Source: JAWKTM01 sp041399085
GTDB lineage: Bacteria > Planctomycetota > Planctomycetia > Pirellulales > Pirellulaceae
Direction: 5' to 3'
Assembly (NCBI GenBank): GCA_041399085.1
Contig: JAWKTM010000023.1
Coordinates: 37,333 to 101,332 of the forward strand
Length of the DNA: 64,000 nt
How positions within the stretch are numbered: position 1 is the stretch's first letter; each line of letters begins with the position of its first letter. The notes below the pieces were generated by a model. The model was not told the origin of the DNA. It saw nothing but the letters and a program-made list of their open reading frames with translations, and ran no database searches. Below, piece after piece: positions 35,401-46,845 of this stretch. The position numbers and the translations under genes are program-made.

Positions 35401-38400
35401 CTAGGCGGCGTCTTCGTCTTGCCAGAGATCGGACCAGCGGGGGGCGGGTTCCCAGGTGAAGAGGCGATCGGGATCGGATTCTTCTTGCCGCTGTTCGGCG
35501 AAGACCGGCGCGGGTTCGCGTTCCTCCGGCGGCGATTCGACTTCGATTTCCTCGTACAGATCCTCGAACTCGTCGATCTCGTCCCACGGTTCGGCCACGC
35601 GCGGGGCGAGCTGCTCCTCGTCGGGCCACTGGTCTTCGATGTCGGCGGCGGTGGCGACTGGCGTGGGTGGCGGCGGCGCGACTTCGTCCTCGATGTCGGC
35701 GACCGGCACGAACGGCTCCGGCTCGGCCGCCTCGATCGGCGCTTCCTCGGGCCAGTCATCGTCCAGTTCGTCGATCACCGCGGCGAAGGCGATCGGGGCC
35801 GGCGGCGCGGCGGGCACGGGCTCGATCGGTTCCTCAGCGACAGGTTCTTCGATGACCGCTTCTTCCGGTTCGGGCTCCTCGAACACTTCCTCCTCGGCGA
35901 CCGGTTCTTCTTCGACGATCGGCTCCGGCTCTTCCCAGGCGACGTGGTATCGTTCGCCGTTCATGTTGTGGCGATCGGGCAGCGTGCGAATCTCGGCTCG
36001 CGTTTGCATGAACAGTTTCACGATGTGTTCGTGGCACGTGAACATCATGATCTGGTGCCCTTCCAAGGCGAAGTCGCGCAGCACTCGCGCGGCCAGCGTC
36101 GCTCGGCTGGCGTCGAAGTTCACCAGGATGTCGTCCAGCACCAACGGCAACGCGGCGCCGCGTTTGGCGTAGGAGGCGACGAGCGCCAAACGCAAGCTGA
36201 AGAAGACGGCTTCGCGCGTGCCGCGGCTGAGCACTTCGACCGGCAGCGATTCGCCTTCGTGGTTATCCACGCGCAGTCGGTCGCTGCCGAGCGGCGTCCA
36301 AACGCGGCGGTAGTGGCCGTTCGTCAGCGCCGTCAGATATTCGGAAGCCTTCTGCAAGGTCTCGGGTTGGCGTTCCTTCTCGTAGACCGCTCGGACCGAT
36401 TCCAGGATCAGCTCGGTCACGGCCAGCACTCGCCAACGCTGTGTCGCTTCGGCAATCTGTTCGTCGACCACCGTCAGTTCCAAGCGGGCTTGGTCCAGCC
36501 GCCGGTCTTCGGCCAGCGCCTTCATCTCTTGATTCAGTTCGCCGCGGCGTTGGTGCAGTTGAGTGAGCGCCTCCTGGCGTTCGCGGAGATCTTGTTCCAG
36601 CTTCTCATGGCGCCGTTCCAGCTCGTGATGCGGGTGATCTTCCAACTGTCGCAGCACGTCTTCCTGGCGGAAGTGCGGCCCGATCGACGCCGTGATTTGG
36701 CGTTCGGCCGTATGGCGATCCTCGACCAGCCCCTCGTACTTCTTCACGCGTTCGACCAACGCTCGCAGGTCGTTTTCGTCCCCCGCGCCGACCGAGGCCA
36801 GCAGCGTGCTGCGACGATGTTCCAGCCGATCCAACACGCGGCGGCAACGCGAAGCGCCGCGACGCAGATCGGTGAACTGCTTTTTCAGCACGCGTCGCCG
36901 TTCGACCATTTGCTGCTGTCCGGCCACGGCCGCAGCCAACTCGCGCAGCCGGCCCTGCGGTTCGGCCGCCTTCACTTGCAGCCCCGTTTCGCTGACCAAT
37001 TGATTGATGCGCGACGTGATCGCGGCCAAGTCGCTCTTGCGCTGACGCAGTTCCTCGCGACGATTGTCCAGCCGCGATTGCACTTCGGCGATGCGTTCAA
37101 AGCCGCGCGACAACTCGCGGACTTGGCGGGTGTTCAACGTCTCGGGCAAGCCGGCTTCTTCTAGCGCCTGACGCCAGCGTTCGTGGGCCGATTCAAGAGC
37201 CGCGGCGGCTTTCTCGGTCCGCATGTCGCCGGCTTCGTCGCGCTGCATGGCCGCCTTGCGTTCGGCTTCCATCGGCAGCAATCGTTCCAGCCGAGCCAAC
37301 TCGTCTTCAGCGGCCTTCAAGCGAACCTCTAACGGCCCGCCGCCCAACGGCATCCGCCGCTCCAAGTCGTCGCGTTCTTCCTTCGACTTTTGAATCTGCT
37401 CGCCCAGCACTTCCAGTTGATGTTCGCATTCTTCCAGCTCTTCGCGAGCGTTGCGTTCCATCCACAGCTTGAGCAGCATCGTGCCGATCAACCCGCACAT
37501 GCCCAGCACCAACAACACGATGCCGCCCGCCGAATCGATGCCCCAGAGCACCAACGACATCAAGCAAGTGCAGGAGATGATAAACGGAATGGCCAAGATG
37601 CCGATCGACTGCATCGGCAGCACTTGGGCTTCCAGCAGTTCTTCGTGGTCGTCTTCCAATTCGCGGCGGTGGCGTTCCATCTTTTCCAGCCGCTCTTGCA
37701 GCTTCATCCGCCGCCGCAAATCATTCAGCCGTTCGCCGACGGCTTCCATCGCGGAATCGAGATCCTCGTGCCCCAGGTCCGACAGGGACGAAACGAGTTG
37801 CTTGCTGATCTCGTTCGCTTCGCGCTGGACGGTGGCCTTTTCGTTACGGATTTGCTTCAGCCGCCGCTCTTCCATGTAGATGCGTTTGGCCGGACCGCGC
37901 AGCATGTTCAAGCTGCGGCGGGACAAGTCGGGCAGCTCGCTGTACTTGACGCCCGACGGTAACCCGGACTCTTCGTACTTCGAGTGCAGTTCGGCTTCGA
38001 GCGCCGCCACTTCGGGCTCGAACCGACGGATTTGATCTTCCAGCGACGCGATCCACGGGCCGTGCTCGCAGACCGCTTCGATCCGCGTTTTGGCGGCCCA
38101 CAGCAAGCGGTTGATCGGCTGAGCCTTGCCTTCGTCGCGAATCGTTTGCAACTGCCGACGGAGGACGCCCATCTGTTCGCGGCGCTTCACCATCCGCTGA
38201 TTCACATCCTCGACCTGCCGCGTGATGTCGGGCGGCAGCTTGGGAATGTTGCCGAGTTCGTCGATCTTGTGATTCACGCGCCGACGTTCCAGCCACGGTT
38301 CGCGAGCGACGATGGCGGTCTCGATCAATTTGGCGTCGCGTTCGACCGAGCGCATTTGCTCTTCGTGTTCGGTGACTTCGGCCTTGAGCCGCACGGTCTG

Positions 38401-39054
38401 CGCGGAGAGCTGCGCCCAGCGTTGGCCGCGCTGAGCCAAGTCGTCGATTTCGGCTCGCAGTCGATCTCGCTGCGTCATCAATCGGCCGAGCTGCGATAAT
38501 TGGTTTTCGCCCGTGCCCAGCAGCCGTCGGCGCGAGGCAGTCAGTTCGCGCATCACGTCGACCAGCGACACACGATCCAAACCGGTTGTGAGCTTATAGA
38601 GCTGGTCGGCGGCGTCAGTGTCGTTCAGCGTGTTCAGCTCTTGCAGTTCGCGCAGCCCCACGGCGAACACGTTGTTGAACGTCGATTCGTCGATGCCCGA
38701 CAGCAACGCTTCCAACTGAGCTCGGCCAAGCACGCGTCCGTCGTGACCGATCACATCGACGTGGCCGTGCGAATGATCGTCGTCGTCTTCGGGCAATCGG
38801 CGACGCACGGTGAACATCGCGTCGTCCTCGCCCATGCGCAGCAGACCGCCCGGCGCGCCGCCGTAAACGGGCGGTAAATACCGCGTCCGTCGTTCGTCGG
38901 ACAGGCCGTACAGGACGGTCCGCATGAACTGCATCAGCGTCGTCTTGCCGGCTTCGTTCGGGCCGTAGAAGACTGTCACTTCTTGCGACAGATCCTCAAT
39001 CGCCAGACCACTCCAGACACCGAAGCCGTCGATTTGTACATCCGTGATTTTCAC
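35401..39054 (-). CDS. YhaN/Rad50-like SMC-type ATPase with acidic tail
   Basis: 1217 residues. Walker A is YGPNEAGKTTL (about 31-40). The C-lobe has the signature LSRGTREAVFFSLRLALVASY and Walker B PLVLDDILVNFDASRA followed by a His-switch region QIMMFTCHEH. The intervening ~700 residues are coiled coil, interrupted near 490-540 by two hydrophobic helices (IGILAIPFIISCTCLMSLVL and IVLLVLGMCGLIGTMLLKL), the arrangement of membrane-tethered YhaN rather than SbcC. No CxxC zinc hook was seen. Residues about 1000-1217 are an acidic Pro/Glu-rich tail with repeated D-I-E-D. It precedes no gene directly and starts 33 bases after the stop of the SbcD/YhaO-like gene, so the two form an operon. Confidence 0.82.
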   Translation of the reverse strand: MKITDVQIDGFGVWSGLAIEDLSQEVTVFYGPNEAGKTTLMQFMRTVLYGLSDERRTRYLPPVYGGAPGGLLRMGEDDAMFTVRRRLPEDDDDHSHGHVDVIGHDGRVLGRAQLEALLSGIDESTFNNVFAVGLRELQELNTLNDTDAADQLYKLTTGLDRVSLVDVMRELTASRRRLLGTGENQLSQLGRLMTQRDRLRAEIDDLAQRGQRWAQLSAQTVRLKAEVTEHEEQMRSVERDAKLIETAIVAREPWLERRRVNHKIDELGNIPKLPPDITRQVEDVNQRMVKRREQMGVLRRQLQTIRDEGKAQPINRLLWAAKTRIEAVCEHGPWIASLEDQIRRFEPEVAALEAELHSKYEESGLPSGVKYSELPDLSRRSLNMLRGPAKRIYMEERRLKQIRNEKATVQREANEISKQLVSSLSDLGHEDLDSAMEAVGERLNDLRRRMKLQERLEKMERHRRELEDDHEELLEAQVLPMQSIGILAIPFIISCTCLMSLVLWGIDSAGGIVLLVLGMCGLIGTMLLKLWMERNAREELEECEHQLEVLGEQIQKSKEERDDLERRMPLGGGPLEVRLKAAEDELARLERLLPMEAERKAAMQRDEAGDMRTEKAAAALESAHERWRQALEEAGLPETLNTRQVRELSRGFERIAEVQSRLDNRREELRQRKSDLAAITSRINQLVSETGLQVKAAEPQGRLRELAAAVAGQQQMVERRRVLKKQFTDLRRGASRCRRVLDRLEHRRSTLLASVGAGDENDLRALVERVKKYEGLVEDRHTAERQITASIGPHFRQEDVLRQLEDHPHHELERRHEKLEQDLRERQEALTQLHQRRGELNQEMKALAEDRRLDQARLELTVVDEQIAEATQRWRVLAVTELILESVRAVYEKERQPETLQKASEYLTALTNGHYRRVWTPLGSDRLRVDNHEGESLPVEVLSRGTREAVFFSLRLALVASYAKRGAALPLVLDDILVNFDASRATLAARVLRDFALEGHQIMMFTCHEHIVKLFMQTRAEIRTLPDRHNMNGERYHVAWEEPEPIVEEEPVAEEEVFEEPEPEEAVIEEPVAEEPIEPVPAAPPAPIAFAAVIDELDDDWPEEAPIEAAEPEPFVPVADIEDEVAPPPPTPVATAADIEDQWPDEEQLAPRVAEPWDEIDEFEDLYEEIEVESPPEEREPAPVFAEQRQEESDPDRLFTWEPAPRWSDLWQDEDAA

Positions 39055-39087
39055 GTCCAGCTCTCCTGCAACGTCGCTTGGCGGGAA

Positions 39088-40317
39088 CTAAGCGGCGTCC
39101 TCTCCGGTCAGTAAATCCAATCCCAGCAGCGTGGCTTCGTGCAACACGCGGCGGCGTAGGTCGGGTTCGCGCACGGCCAGCATCTCGGCGCAACGTTGCG
39201 TCAAGTCATCGTCGCCCAGCAACTGTTGTATGGCGAGCGGCTGGCGGTCATCGTCTTGCAATTGTCGGGCGCTTCGCAGAAAGTCGCCCAAGATCGTGTC
39301 TTCGTTGAAGCGATCGGCGGCGACTTCATCGGGCGGAGTTACCTCGATCTCGACGCTCCAAGCCGCGGACTTGCCCATGCCGAACTCTTTCCGCAACTCG
39401 TCCAGCAAGCCGTTGTAGTCGCGCGGCCGCGCCAACTGCCGGGCCAGCGATTCATTGGCTTCGATTACCCAACGGACCAACAGCGTTTGCCCCGGCTCCT
39501 TGCCGATCACATGCGTCAGCCGCTCGGACATCCGAGCTCGCAGGTCGTCGAACGTCGCCTTGTCCTTCACGCCCAGTCGTTCGATGCGCCATCGCACGCT
39601 GTCGGTCGGCGTGAACGCGCCGCGCACTTCGCCGCTGCCCGTGATCGTGACCAATTGGCAACCATGCGGGCCCGGTTCGCGCACCGAGCGGCCTTGCGTC
39701 GCGCCGCAATAATGGGCGGCGCTGGGTGGTTTGGTCACCGTGCGGCGATTGTGTTCGCTGCCAAGCGCCCAATACGTGACTTGCTGATCGGCGATACCTT
39801 CCTCGGGACAATGCCCGTAGGCCAGCGCGATATGAGTCGGGCCGCCTCGTTCGCCGCGAAACTCGCCGGGCCGAATGTCCAGCCGACCGTCGAACGATTG
39901 CCCGGCAATGGTGGCGATCGGCGTGTCGTTGCGAAAGTGCGAGACTTCCTCGACGCGGTTGCTGGAAAAAATGTGAACCCCGTCGGGCAACGCCACGGTC
40001 TCCGGCCAGCGTCCGTTCATCTCGCTACGTCCGCCAATCCAATAGACGGCGATGCCATTCTGATCCAGCATCTCGAACTGATCGCGCAGAAACGCGATCG
40101 CTCGCGGACCGGCCGCCCGCGCGTCGAGCACATCGCCGGCCAGCAAAAGGAAGTCAACGTTCTCCAACACGGCCGTCTCGAACATCCGTTGAGCCGCCGC
40201 GTAGGGAGCTTCGATCAACAGATCGCGAAGATGATCGGGGATCGCGCGCAAACCGCCGAGCGCGGTTTCCAAATGAAGATCGCTCGCATGAACAAAGCGA
40301 AGCGAGTGTGCGGACAT
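39088..40317 (-). CDS. SbcD/YhaO-like protein with lost metal-ligand motifs
   Basis: 409 residues from the ATG at 40317, with a GGGAGAAG site. The fold is that of Mre11/SbcD/YhaO nucleases: FVHASDLHLET and LLAGDVLDAR keep the first two motifs. Motif III, normally GNHD, is GGRSEMN; the first His motif is LAYGHCPEE; and the terminal GHxH motif is WALGSEHNRRT. At least three ligands of the two-metal centre are therefore absent or displaced, so strong nuclease activity is unlikely. The C-terminal ~170 residues form the usual capping and partner-binding region. It is paired with the YhaN-like ATPase just downstream, as SbcD is with SbcC. Confidence 0.78.
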   Translation of the reverse strand: MSAHSLRFVHASDLHLETALGGLRAIPDHLRDLLIEAPYAAAQRMFETAVLENVDFLLLAGDVLDARAAGPRAIAFLRDQFEMLDQNGIAVYWIGGRSEMNGRWPETVALPDGVHIFSSNRVEEVSHFRNDTPIATIAGQSFDGRLDIRPGEFRGERGGPTHIALAYGHCPEEGIADQQVTYWALGSEHNRRTVTKPPSAAHYCGATQGRSVREPGPHGCQLVTITGSGEVRGAFTPTDSVRWRIERLGVKDKATFDDLRARMSERLTHVIGKEPGQTLLVRWVIEANESLARQLARPRDYNGLLDELRKEFGMGKSAAWSVEIEVTPPDEVAADRFNEDTILGDFLRSARQLQDDDRQPLAIQQLLGDDDLTQRCAEMLAVREPDLRRRVLHEATLLGLDLLTGEDAA

Positions 40318-40492
40318 GACGTCTTCTCCCAACGATCCGTGCCGGGTAAATGCGTCACGCGGAACCTACGGCGTCCCTGCGTGGATTCGTCGAGTGCGTA
40401 GTCTAGCCAAACGGGCGAACGAATCACAATGGCGATTTGAGATTCGTGGGTGCTAGCAGATTAAGACATATGAAGCGCACCAACTCGTTCAC

Positions 40493-43400
40493 TCACCCCT
40501 CATACGTCATCAACAAATCACCCGCTTGTATCTGACTGCCGGCTTTGACGAAGACTTCCGCAATCTTGCCATCGCGGTCGGCGACGATCGCCGTTTGCAT
40601 CTTCATGGCTTCCAGCACGATCAGCTTTTGGCCCTTCTCGACCGAATCGCCTGGGCGAGCCGCTAAGGTCACGACCATGCCGGGCATACCCGCTCCCACG
40701 TGGTTGCGGTTGTTTGGATCCGCCGTCAGTCGCTTGGCGCCTTCCGGCTCTAGCGAATGGTCGACGACCGACACCTCGCGCGGCTGGCCGTTGAGTTCGA
40801 AGAACACCGTGCGGCTGCCGTCTTCGTGCGGTTCACTCACCGTCAGAAACTTGGCAATCAACGTCTTGCCTGGTTCCAACTCGACCGACCATTCTTCGCC
40901 CGAGTTCATGCCGTACAAAAAGATCGGGGTCGGCAACACGCTGGTGTCGGCGAACTTCTGCCGCCGTTTGAGATAGTCCTCGAAAACCTTGGGATACAAC
41001 AGATAAGTGACTTCGTCTTGCCGCGTCGGCGGATGATCCAGCAAGCTGGCGATCTTCTCGCCAGCCGCAGCGAAATCGGCCGGAGGCATCGACGCGCCGG
41101 GCCGTCCTTCGACCGGCTTTTCGCCGTGCAAAATGCGATTGCGCACTTCGACGGGAAATCCGCCCTCGACCTGTCCCATTCGCCCGCTCATCAAATCCAA
41201 CACGGATTGCGGAAAAGCAATGTCGCGCTGCGTGTCCAGCACATCGGCCGTCGTCAGATCGTTCGCCACCAGGAACAACGCCATGTCTCCCACGGCCTTC
41301 GAGGTCGGCGTCACCTTCACGATGTCGCCGAACAACTGATTCACGTCGGCGTACATCCGGCAGACTTCCAACCAGCGATCGGCCAACCCCAACGCCCGAG
41401 CCTGCTCGAACAAATTCGTGTACTGGCCGCCCGGCATCTCGTGTTCGTACAAATCCGAACCGGCCGCCAAGGTCGGACTCTCGAACGGCGTGTAAAACTC
41501 GCGAACCGATCGCCAATACTCGGCGATCGCATCCAAATCCTTGCCGGGCAATTCCGTATCGCGATCCGTATAGCGCAGCGACTCGACCAGCGTGTTCAAG
41601 TTCACCTGCGACGTGCCGCCAGAAAACGGCGCCATCGCCGCATCGGCCACGTCCAACCCCGCTTCGGAAGCCTCCAAGATCGACGCCGACTGCAAACCGG
41701 CCGTGTCGTGCGTGTGGAAATGAATCGGAATGCCGATCTCCTGCCGCAACGTGCTGACCAACTTCTGAGCCGCGAACGGCTTGCACAGCCCGGCCATGTC
41801 CTTAATTGCCAGGAAATGCGCCCCCATACGTTCCAGCTCTTTGGCCAGTTGCACGTAATACTTCAAGTCGTACTTGGTGCGTCCCGGATTCAAAATGTCG
41901 CCGGTGTAACAAATCGCGGCCTCGCAGATCGCGCCAGTGCGTTGAACCGCTTCCATCGCCACCTTCATGTTCGGCAGCCAGTTCAACGCGTCGAAGATGC
42001 GGAACACATCGATCCCCGCGTCGGCCGCTTCCTCGACAAACGCTTCCACCACGTTGTCCGGATAGTTTGTATAGCCCACGGCGTTCGAGGCTCGCAGCAA
42101 CATCTGAAACAAGATATTCGGAATCCGCTCGCGCAACTGAGTCAACCGTTGCCAAGGACTCTCGCCCAAGAACCGCATCGAGGTGTCGAACGTCGCTCCG
42201 CCCCACATCTCGATCGAAAACAATTCGTGAGCCAAGTGCGCGTAAGCCTCGGCGATATTCACCATGTCGTGCGTGCGCAGCCGCGTGGCCAGCAGCGATT
42301 GATGCGCGTCGCGAAACGTGGTGTCAGTCAGCAACAACCGGTTCTGCTCGCGGACCCAGTCGGCAAATTTCCGCGGCCCCAGCGACTTCAGCCGATCGCG
42401 CGTTCCCTCGGGCGGCTTCTGCCGCACATCGACCGACGGAACCGGCGCGGCCGCGCGGCGCTGAGCGACCGGGCGACCCTTCACATACGGATTGCCGTTC
42501 ACAATCGTGTCGGCGATGTAGTTCAACAGCTTCGTGGCTCGATCGCGTCGCACGGGGAACTGGAACAAGTCGGGCGTGTCGTCGATGAATCGCGTCGTGC
42601 AAAGTCCCTTCACGAATTGGTCGTGCATCATCAATTTGATGAGGAACGGAATGTTGGTCTTCACACCGCGAATCCGAAACTCTTGCAGACACCGCTCCAT
42701 CCGCCGCGAAGCGTCGTCGAATCGCCGAGCCCACGCCGTCACCTTCACCAACAGCGAGTCGTAATACGGAAACACGACCGCGCCCGAGAACGCCGTGCCC
42801 GCATCCAACCGAATCCCCAAACCGCCCGCCGAACGATAATGCGTCACCCGGCCGTAATCCGGCAGAAAACCGTTCGCCGGGTCTTCGGTCGTCACGCGAG
42901 CCTGAATCGCATAACCGTGCGTGGCAATCTCGCTCTGCGAACCCAATCCGATATGCGGATCGTCCAAGGGCGTGCCCTGAGCGATCAGAATCTGCGACTT
43001 GACGATATCCACGCCGGTCACGGTTTCGGTCACCGTGTGTTCCACTTGAATCCGCGGGTTCACTTCGATGAAGTAAAACTCGTTCGTATCCGCGTCCACC
43101 AGGAACTCGACCGTTCCCGCGTTCTCGTATTGCACTTCGCGGCCGATTGCCAAGGCCGCTTCGCACAGCCCGTCGCGCACATGGCGATCCAACGTCGGGG
43201 CCGGAGCGATCTCGACCACCTTCTGATGCCGCCGTTGTACCGAACAGTCGCGTTCGTACAAATGCACCAAGTTCCCGTGTTTGTCGCCTAACAACTGGAC
43301 TTCGATGTGTCGAGCCCGCGAAATCAGCTTCTCGACAAACACGTCGGTGCTGCCGAACGCGTTCTGCGATTCGCGTTGAGCTTGCTCGAACGCCTCGGCA

Positions 43401-43933
43401 AAGTCGCCCGGCGACTTCACGATCCGCATCCCGCGACCGCCGCCGCCGTGAGCCGCCTTTAAGATCACTGGAAAGCCCAACGACTCGGCCAGCTTCAAGC
43501 CTTCGGCCGGCTCGGCAATCGGTTCGCTGCTGCCGCCCAACACCGGCACGCCCGCTTGCTGAGCGATCTTCCGCGCACTGATCTTGTCGCCCAACATCCT
43601 CAGCGTATCCACGCGCGGGCCGACGAACGCAATCCCCGCTTCGCCACAAGCCTGGGCGAACTCGGGGTTCTCCGAGAGGAATCCGTAGCCCGGATGAATC
43701 GCGTCGATCTCGTAATGCTTGGCCAAAGCCACGATCGCCGGAATGTCCAGATACGATCGAATCGGCTCGCCCGGCACGCCAATCTGATAAGCCTCGTCGG
43801 CCTTGAAGCGGTGCAACGCATAACGATCCTCGTAGGCATAAATGCCCACGGTCCGAATCCCCAACTCATGAGCGCTGCGAAACACGCGAATGGCAATTTC
43901 GCTGCGATTGGCCACCAAAAGTCTGGAAAACAT
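40493..43933 (-). CDS. pyc: Pyruvate carboxylase
   Basis: 1146 residues, the single-chain form. It carboxylates pyruvate to oxaloacetate, replenishing the TCA cycle. Domains in order: biotin carboxylase (FSRLLVANRSEIAIRVFR; ATP-grasp loop KAAHGGGGRGMRI; ERDCSVQRRHQKVVEIAP), carboxyltransferase (LTDTTFRDAHQSLLATRLR, the Lys/metal region, HFHTHDTAG) and biotinyl domain (VLEAMKMQTAI, Lys for biotin). The start MFSRLLVANRSE at 43933 fits the family; an upstream open stretch of 30 codons does not. The frame is unbroken, unlike genes further along. A 175-base gap separates it from the YhaO-like gene. Confidence 0.97.
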   Translation of the reverse strand: MFSRLLVANRSEIAIRVFRSAHELGIRTVGIYAYEDRYALHRFKADEAYQIGVPGEPIRSYLDIPAIVALAKHYEIDAIHPGYGFLSENPEFAQACGEAGIAFVGPRVDTLRMLGDKISARKIAQQAGVPVLGGSSEPIAEPAEGLKLAESLGFPVILKAAHGGGGRGMRIVKSPGDFAEAFEQAQRESQNAFGSTDVFVEKLISRARHIEVQLLGDKHGNLVHLYERDCSVQRRHQKVVEIAPAPTLDRHVRDGLCEAALAIGREVQYENAGTVEFLVDADTNEFYFIEVNPRIQVEHTVTETVTGVDIVKSQILIAQGTPLDDPHIGLGSQSEIATHGYAIQARVTTEDPANGFLPDYGRVTHYRSAGGLGIRLDAGTAFSGAVVFPYYDSLLVKVTAWARRFDDASRRMERCLQEFRIRGVKTNIPFLIKLMMHDQFVKGLCTTRFIDDTPDLFQFPVRRDRATKLLNYIADTIVNGNPYVKGRPVAQRRAAAPVPSVDVRQKPPEGTRDRLKSLGPRKFADWVREQNRLLLTDTTFRDAHQSLLATRLRTHDMVNIAEAYAHLAHELFSIEMWGGATFDTSMRFLGESPWQRLTQLRERIPNILFQMLLRASNAVGYTNYPDNVVEAFVEEAADAGIDVFRIFDALNWLPNMKVAMEAVQRTGAICEAAICYTGDILNPGRTKYDLKYYVQLAKELERMGAHFLAIKDMAGLCKPFAAQKLVSTLRQEIGIPIHFHTHDTAGLQSASILEASEAGLDVADAAMAPFSGGTSQVNLNTLVESLRYTDRDTELPGKDLDAIAEYWRSVREFYTPFESPTLAAGSDLYEHEMPGGQYTNLFEQARALGLADRWLEVCRMYADVNQLFGDIVKVTPTSKAVGDMALFLVANDLTTADVLDTQRDIAFPQSVLDLMSGRMGQVEGGFPVEVRNRILHGEKPVEGRPGASMPPADFAAAGEKIASLLDHPPTRQDEVTYLLYPKVFEDYLKRRQKFADTSVLPTPIFLYGMNSGEEWSVELEPGKTLIAKFLTVSEPHEDGSRTVFFELNGQPREVSVVDHSLEPEGAKRLTADPNNRNHVGAGMPGMVVTLAARPGDSVEKGQKLIVLEAMKMQTAIVADRDGKIAEVFVKAGSQIQAGDLLMTYEG

Positions 43934-44281
43934 GGGCGAGCGTTTCTCCCGCGAGATGAATGAGCACGGATCGACAACCGCCTGCGGACGCAAAGAAATC
44001 GCCTGCCCAAGCGGCTTTCGCATGATAAACGACAGGCGATGAAGCGGAAGGACGCCAGGATTTCGCGATCGCCGCCAGAAAAGACGCCGGCTTTAAGACC
44101 GCCGCAGGGAATGCTGAAGCCAAGGAGTTGGCCCGCAATTGTTACTCGTCTAACCGCGTGCCCAGCGGGCCGCGCGGCGCCCAACGGGCTGCGCGAATTG
44201 GCGTGCGGGCCGTTGGCCGCGCGATTAAACGACCAATCGGACAGTCATTCAGACTAAATCCGAAGCGCACGGCCGGGCCAG
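43934..44281. other. Gap between miaB and pyc
   Basis: 348 bases; no gene, repeat or RNA recognised. Should contain the pyc promoter. Confidence 0.35.
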
Positions 44282-45711
<1,430 letters not shown>

Positions 45712-45729
45712 GCGATTCCCGTCAATCCG

Positions 45730-45849
45730 CTAAGGTTCCCGACGCCGCTCGTCGCGCCGCCCGATCATCAACACCAACAACGCCACCACGGCAATCACCG
45801 CGACCAGCACGAACACCAAGCCCAACAATAACAACAACGTGACTCCCAT
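45730..45849 (-). CDS. 39-residue single-span membrane protein
   Basis: Reading frame MGVTLLLLLGLVFVLVAV followed by more Val/Ala/Leu and a basic end GRRDERRREP. One transmembrane helix with a positive tail. A GGGAG ribosome site lies 7 bases before the ATG. It ends 18 bases before miaB on the same strand, so it is probably co-transcribed. No family is recognised. Confidence 0.5.
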   Translation of the reverse strand: MGVTLLLLLGLVFVLVAVIAVVALLVLMIGRRDERRREP

Positions 45850-45934
45850 CGTCGATCTCCCATGGTCGCGACGAACACCCCGATTCGCCGAGCCATCCTA
45901 GCAGGCTAATTGCCGAACCCGCGAGGGGAAATCG

Positions 45935-46459
45935 CCGCAACGAAAGCAGACGTGCCTGGGATCGAGCGAAGCGAGCCCCCAGACGCAAGACGTTGCACTT
46001 ACTCCGCTGCCAACATTGCGCGGGTCTCCCGACCCCGCACGTCTTTGACCGCAGGTCTCCAGGCGGTGCGGGGAAACCTGCGGTCGGAGATTTCGGCGAG
46101 GTCGGGAGACCTGCACGTTCGAGAAACAGCGTGCCTGGGATCGAGCGAAGCGAGCCCCAGCAAACCAGCGCCATCATAACGCCATCGCGAGCAAGCTAAA
46201 GTCGCCATGACCGCCATTCAATGGCGTCTTACACACTGCGACGGCATCTTACATCGCTTCAACGGCATTTATACACTGCCACAATGGCAGCTCGCATTAT
46301 TCAACGCGAGCACTTACACTGCCACAATGGCAGCTTACACGCGCGCAATCGAACGTTACATCAATTCAATTGGATGTAACATCACTTCAATCGCATTTTA
46401 CACTGCCGTAATGGCAGCTCGCACTGCACAATGGCAGCTTGCATTGCTTCAATCGACCG
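45935..46459. repeat. Long inverted repeat, right copy
   Basis: Inverted partner of 34820-35390. The inner module (45952-46157) has arms GGTCTCCCGACC and GGTCGGGAGACC around GACCGCAGGTCTCC and GGAAACCTGCGGTC. Direct copies of CCTGGGATCGAGCGAAGCG flank it. The outer part, 46207-46459, is the hairpin-unit array. Differences from the left copy are substitutions and small indels, so the two are not recent duplicates. Confidence 0.82.
46207..46459. repeat. Array of hairpin units, ~21-bp period (right)
   Basis: Complement of the left array. Units include ACTGCCACAATGGCAG, ACTGCCGTAATGGCAG and TTACATCAATTCAATTGGATGTAA. The sequence keeps a 7-codon-periodic open frame on the plus strand, which is a by-product of the period rather than a gene. 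Confidence 0.72.
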
Positions 46460-46845
46460 TTTCAGCCAATTTATTGGTCGTAACATCCGTGTTGTAAATG
46501 CGTTGCGTCGTCGACACCTGAACGACGCCGGCAATGTCACAGCGCGGAGTTCCTTTTTTGGCTAACGGGAAGTTATCCGCCTTAATCAGAAATCAGGCAA
46601 CCGCACTGTCCGCTCGCTAACTGTCGCCCGAGGTATCCAGCAGCGAGCGAACGGCCCAGCGAGCAAGCAGAGCGGCACGACCGTTAGCGATGGGGTTGGC
46701 CTGACGAATCCAACCTACGATACCCGCCGTCCGCATTCGAGCCGCGGCTCACGCGAACGGTACGGCGTCTCCGCAACCGCGAAAGATTGACAGCCAAACC
46801 TACTAGAGAGATACAACGTCGCTTGTCATAAACGAGCAGGCAACG
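46460..46845. other. Gap without recognised feature
   Basis: About 390 bases after the right inverted repeat. I see no coding region, RNA or repeat here. Confidence 0.35.

Noticed and set aside
35098..37164. 688-codon plus-strand open frame
   Set aside because: Antisense to the YhaN-like ATPase; Phe/Arg/Asp-rich and without recognisable domains. It only looks long because of codon bias.
40757..43291. 844-codon open frame on the plus strand
   Set aside because: It is antisense to pyruvate carboxylase, with His/Arg/Gln-rich composition typical of shadows in high-GC genes.
46207..46497. 96-codon frame with 7-residue periodicity in the right array
   Set aside because: The period of 21 bases automatically gives a 7-codon repeat; no ribosome site, and units vary in length, which would break a real frame.
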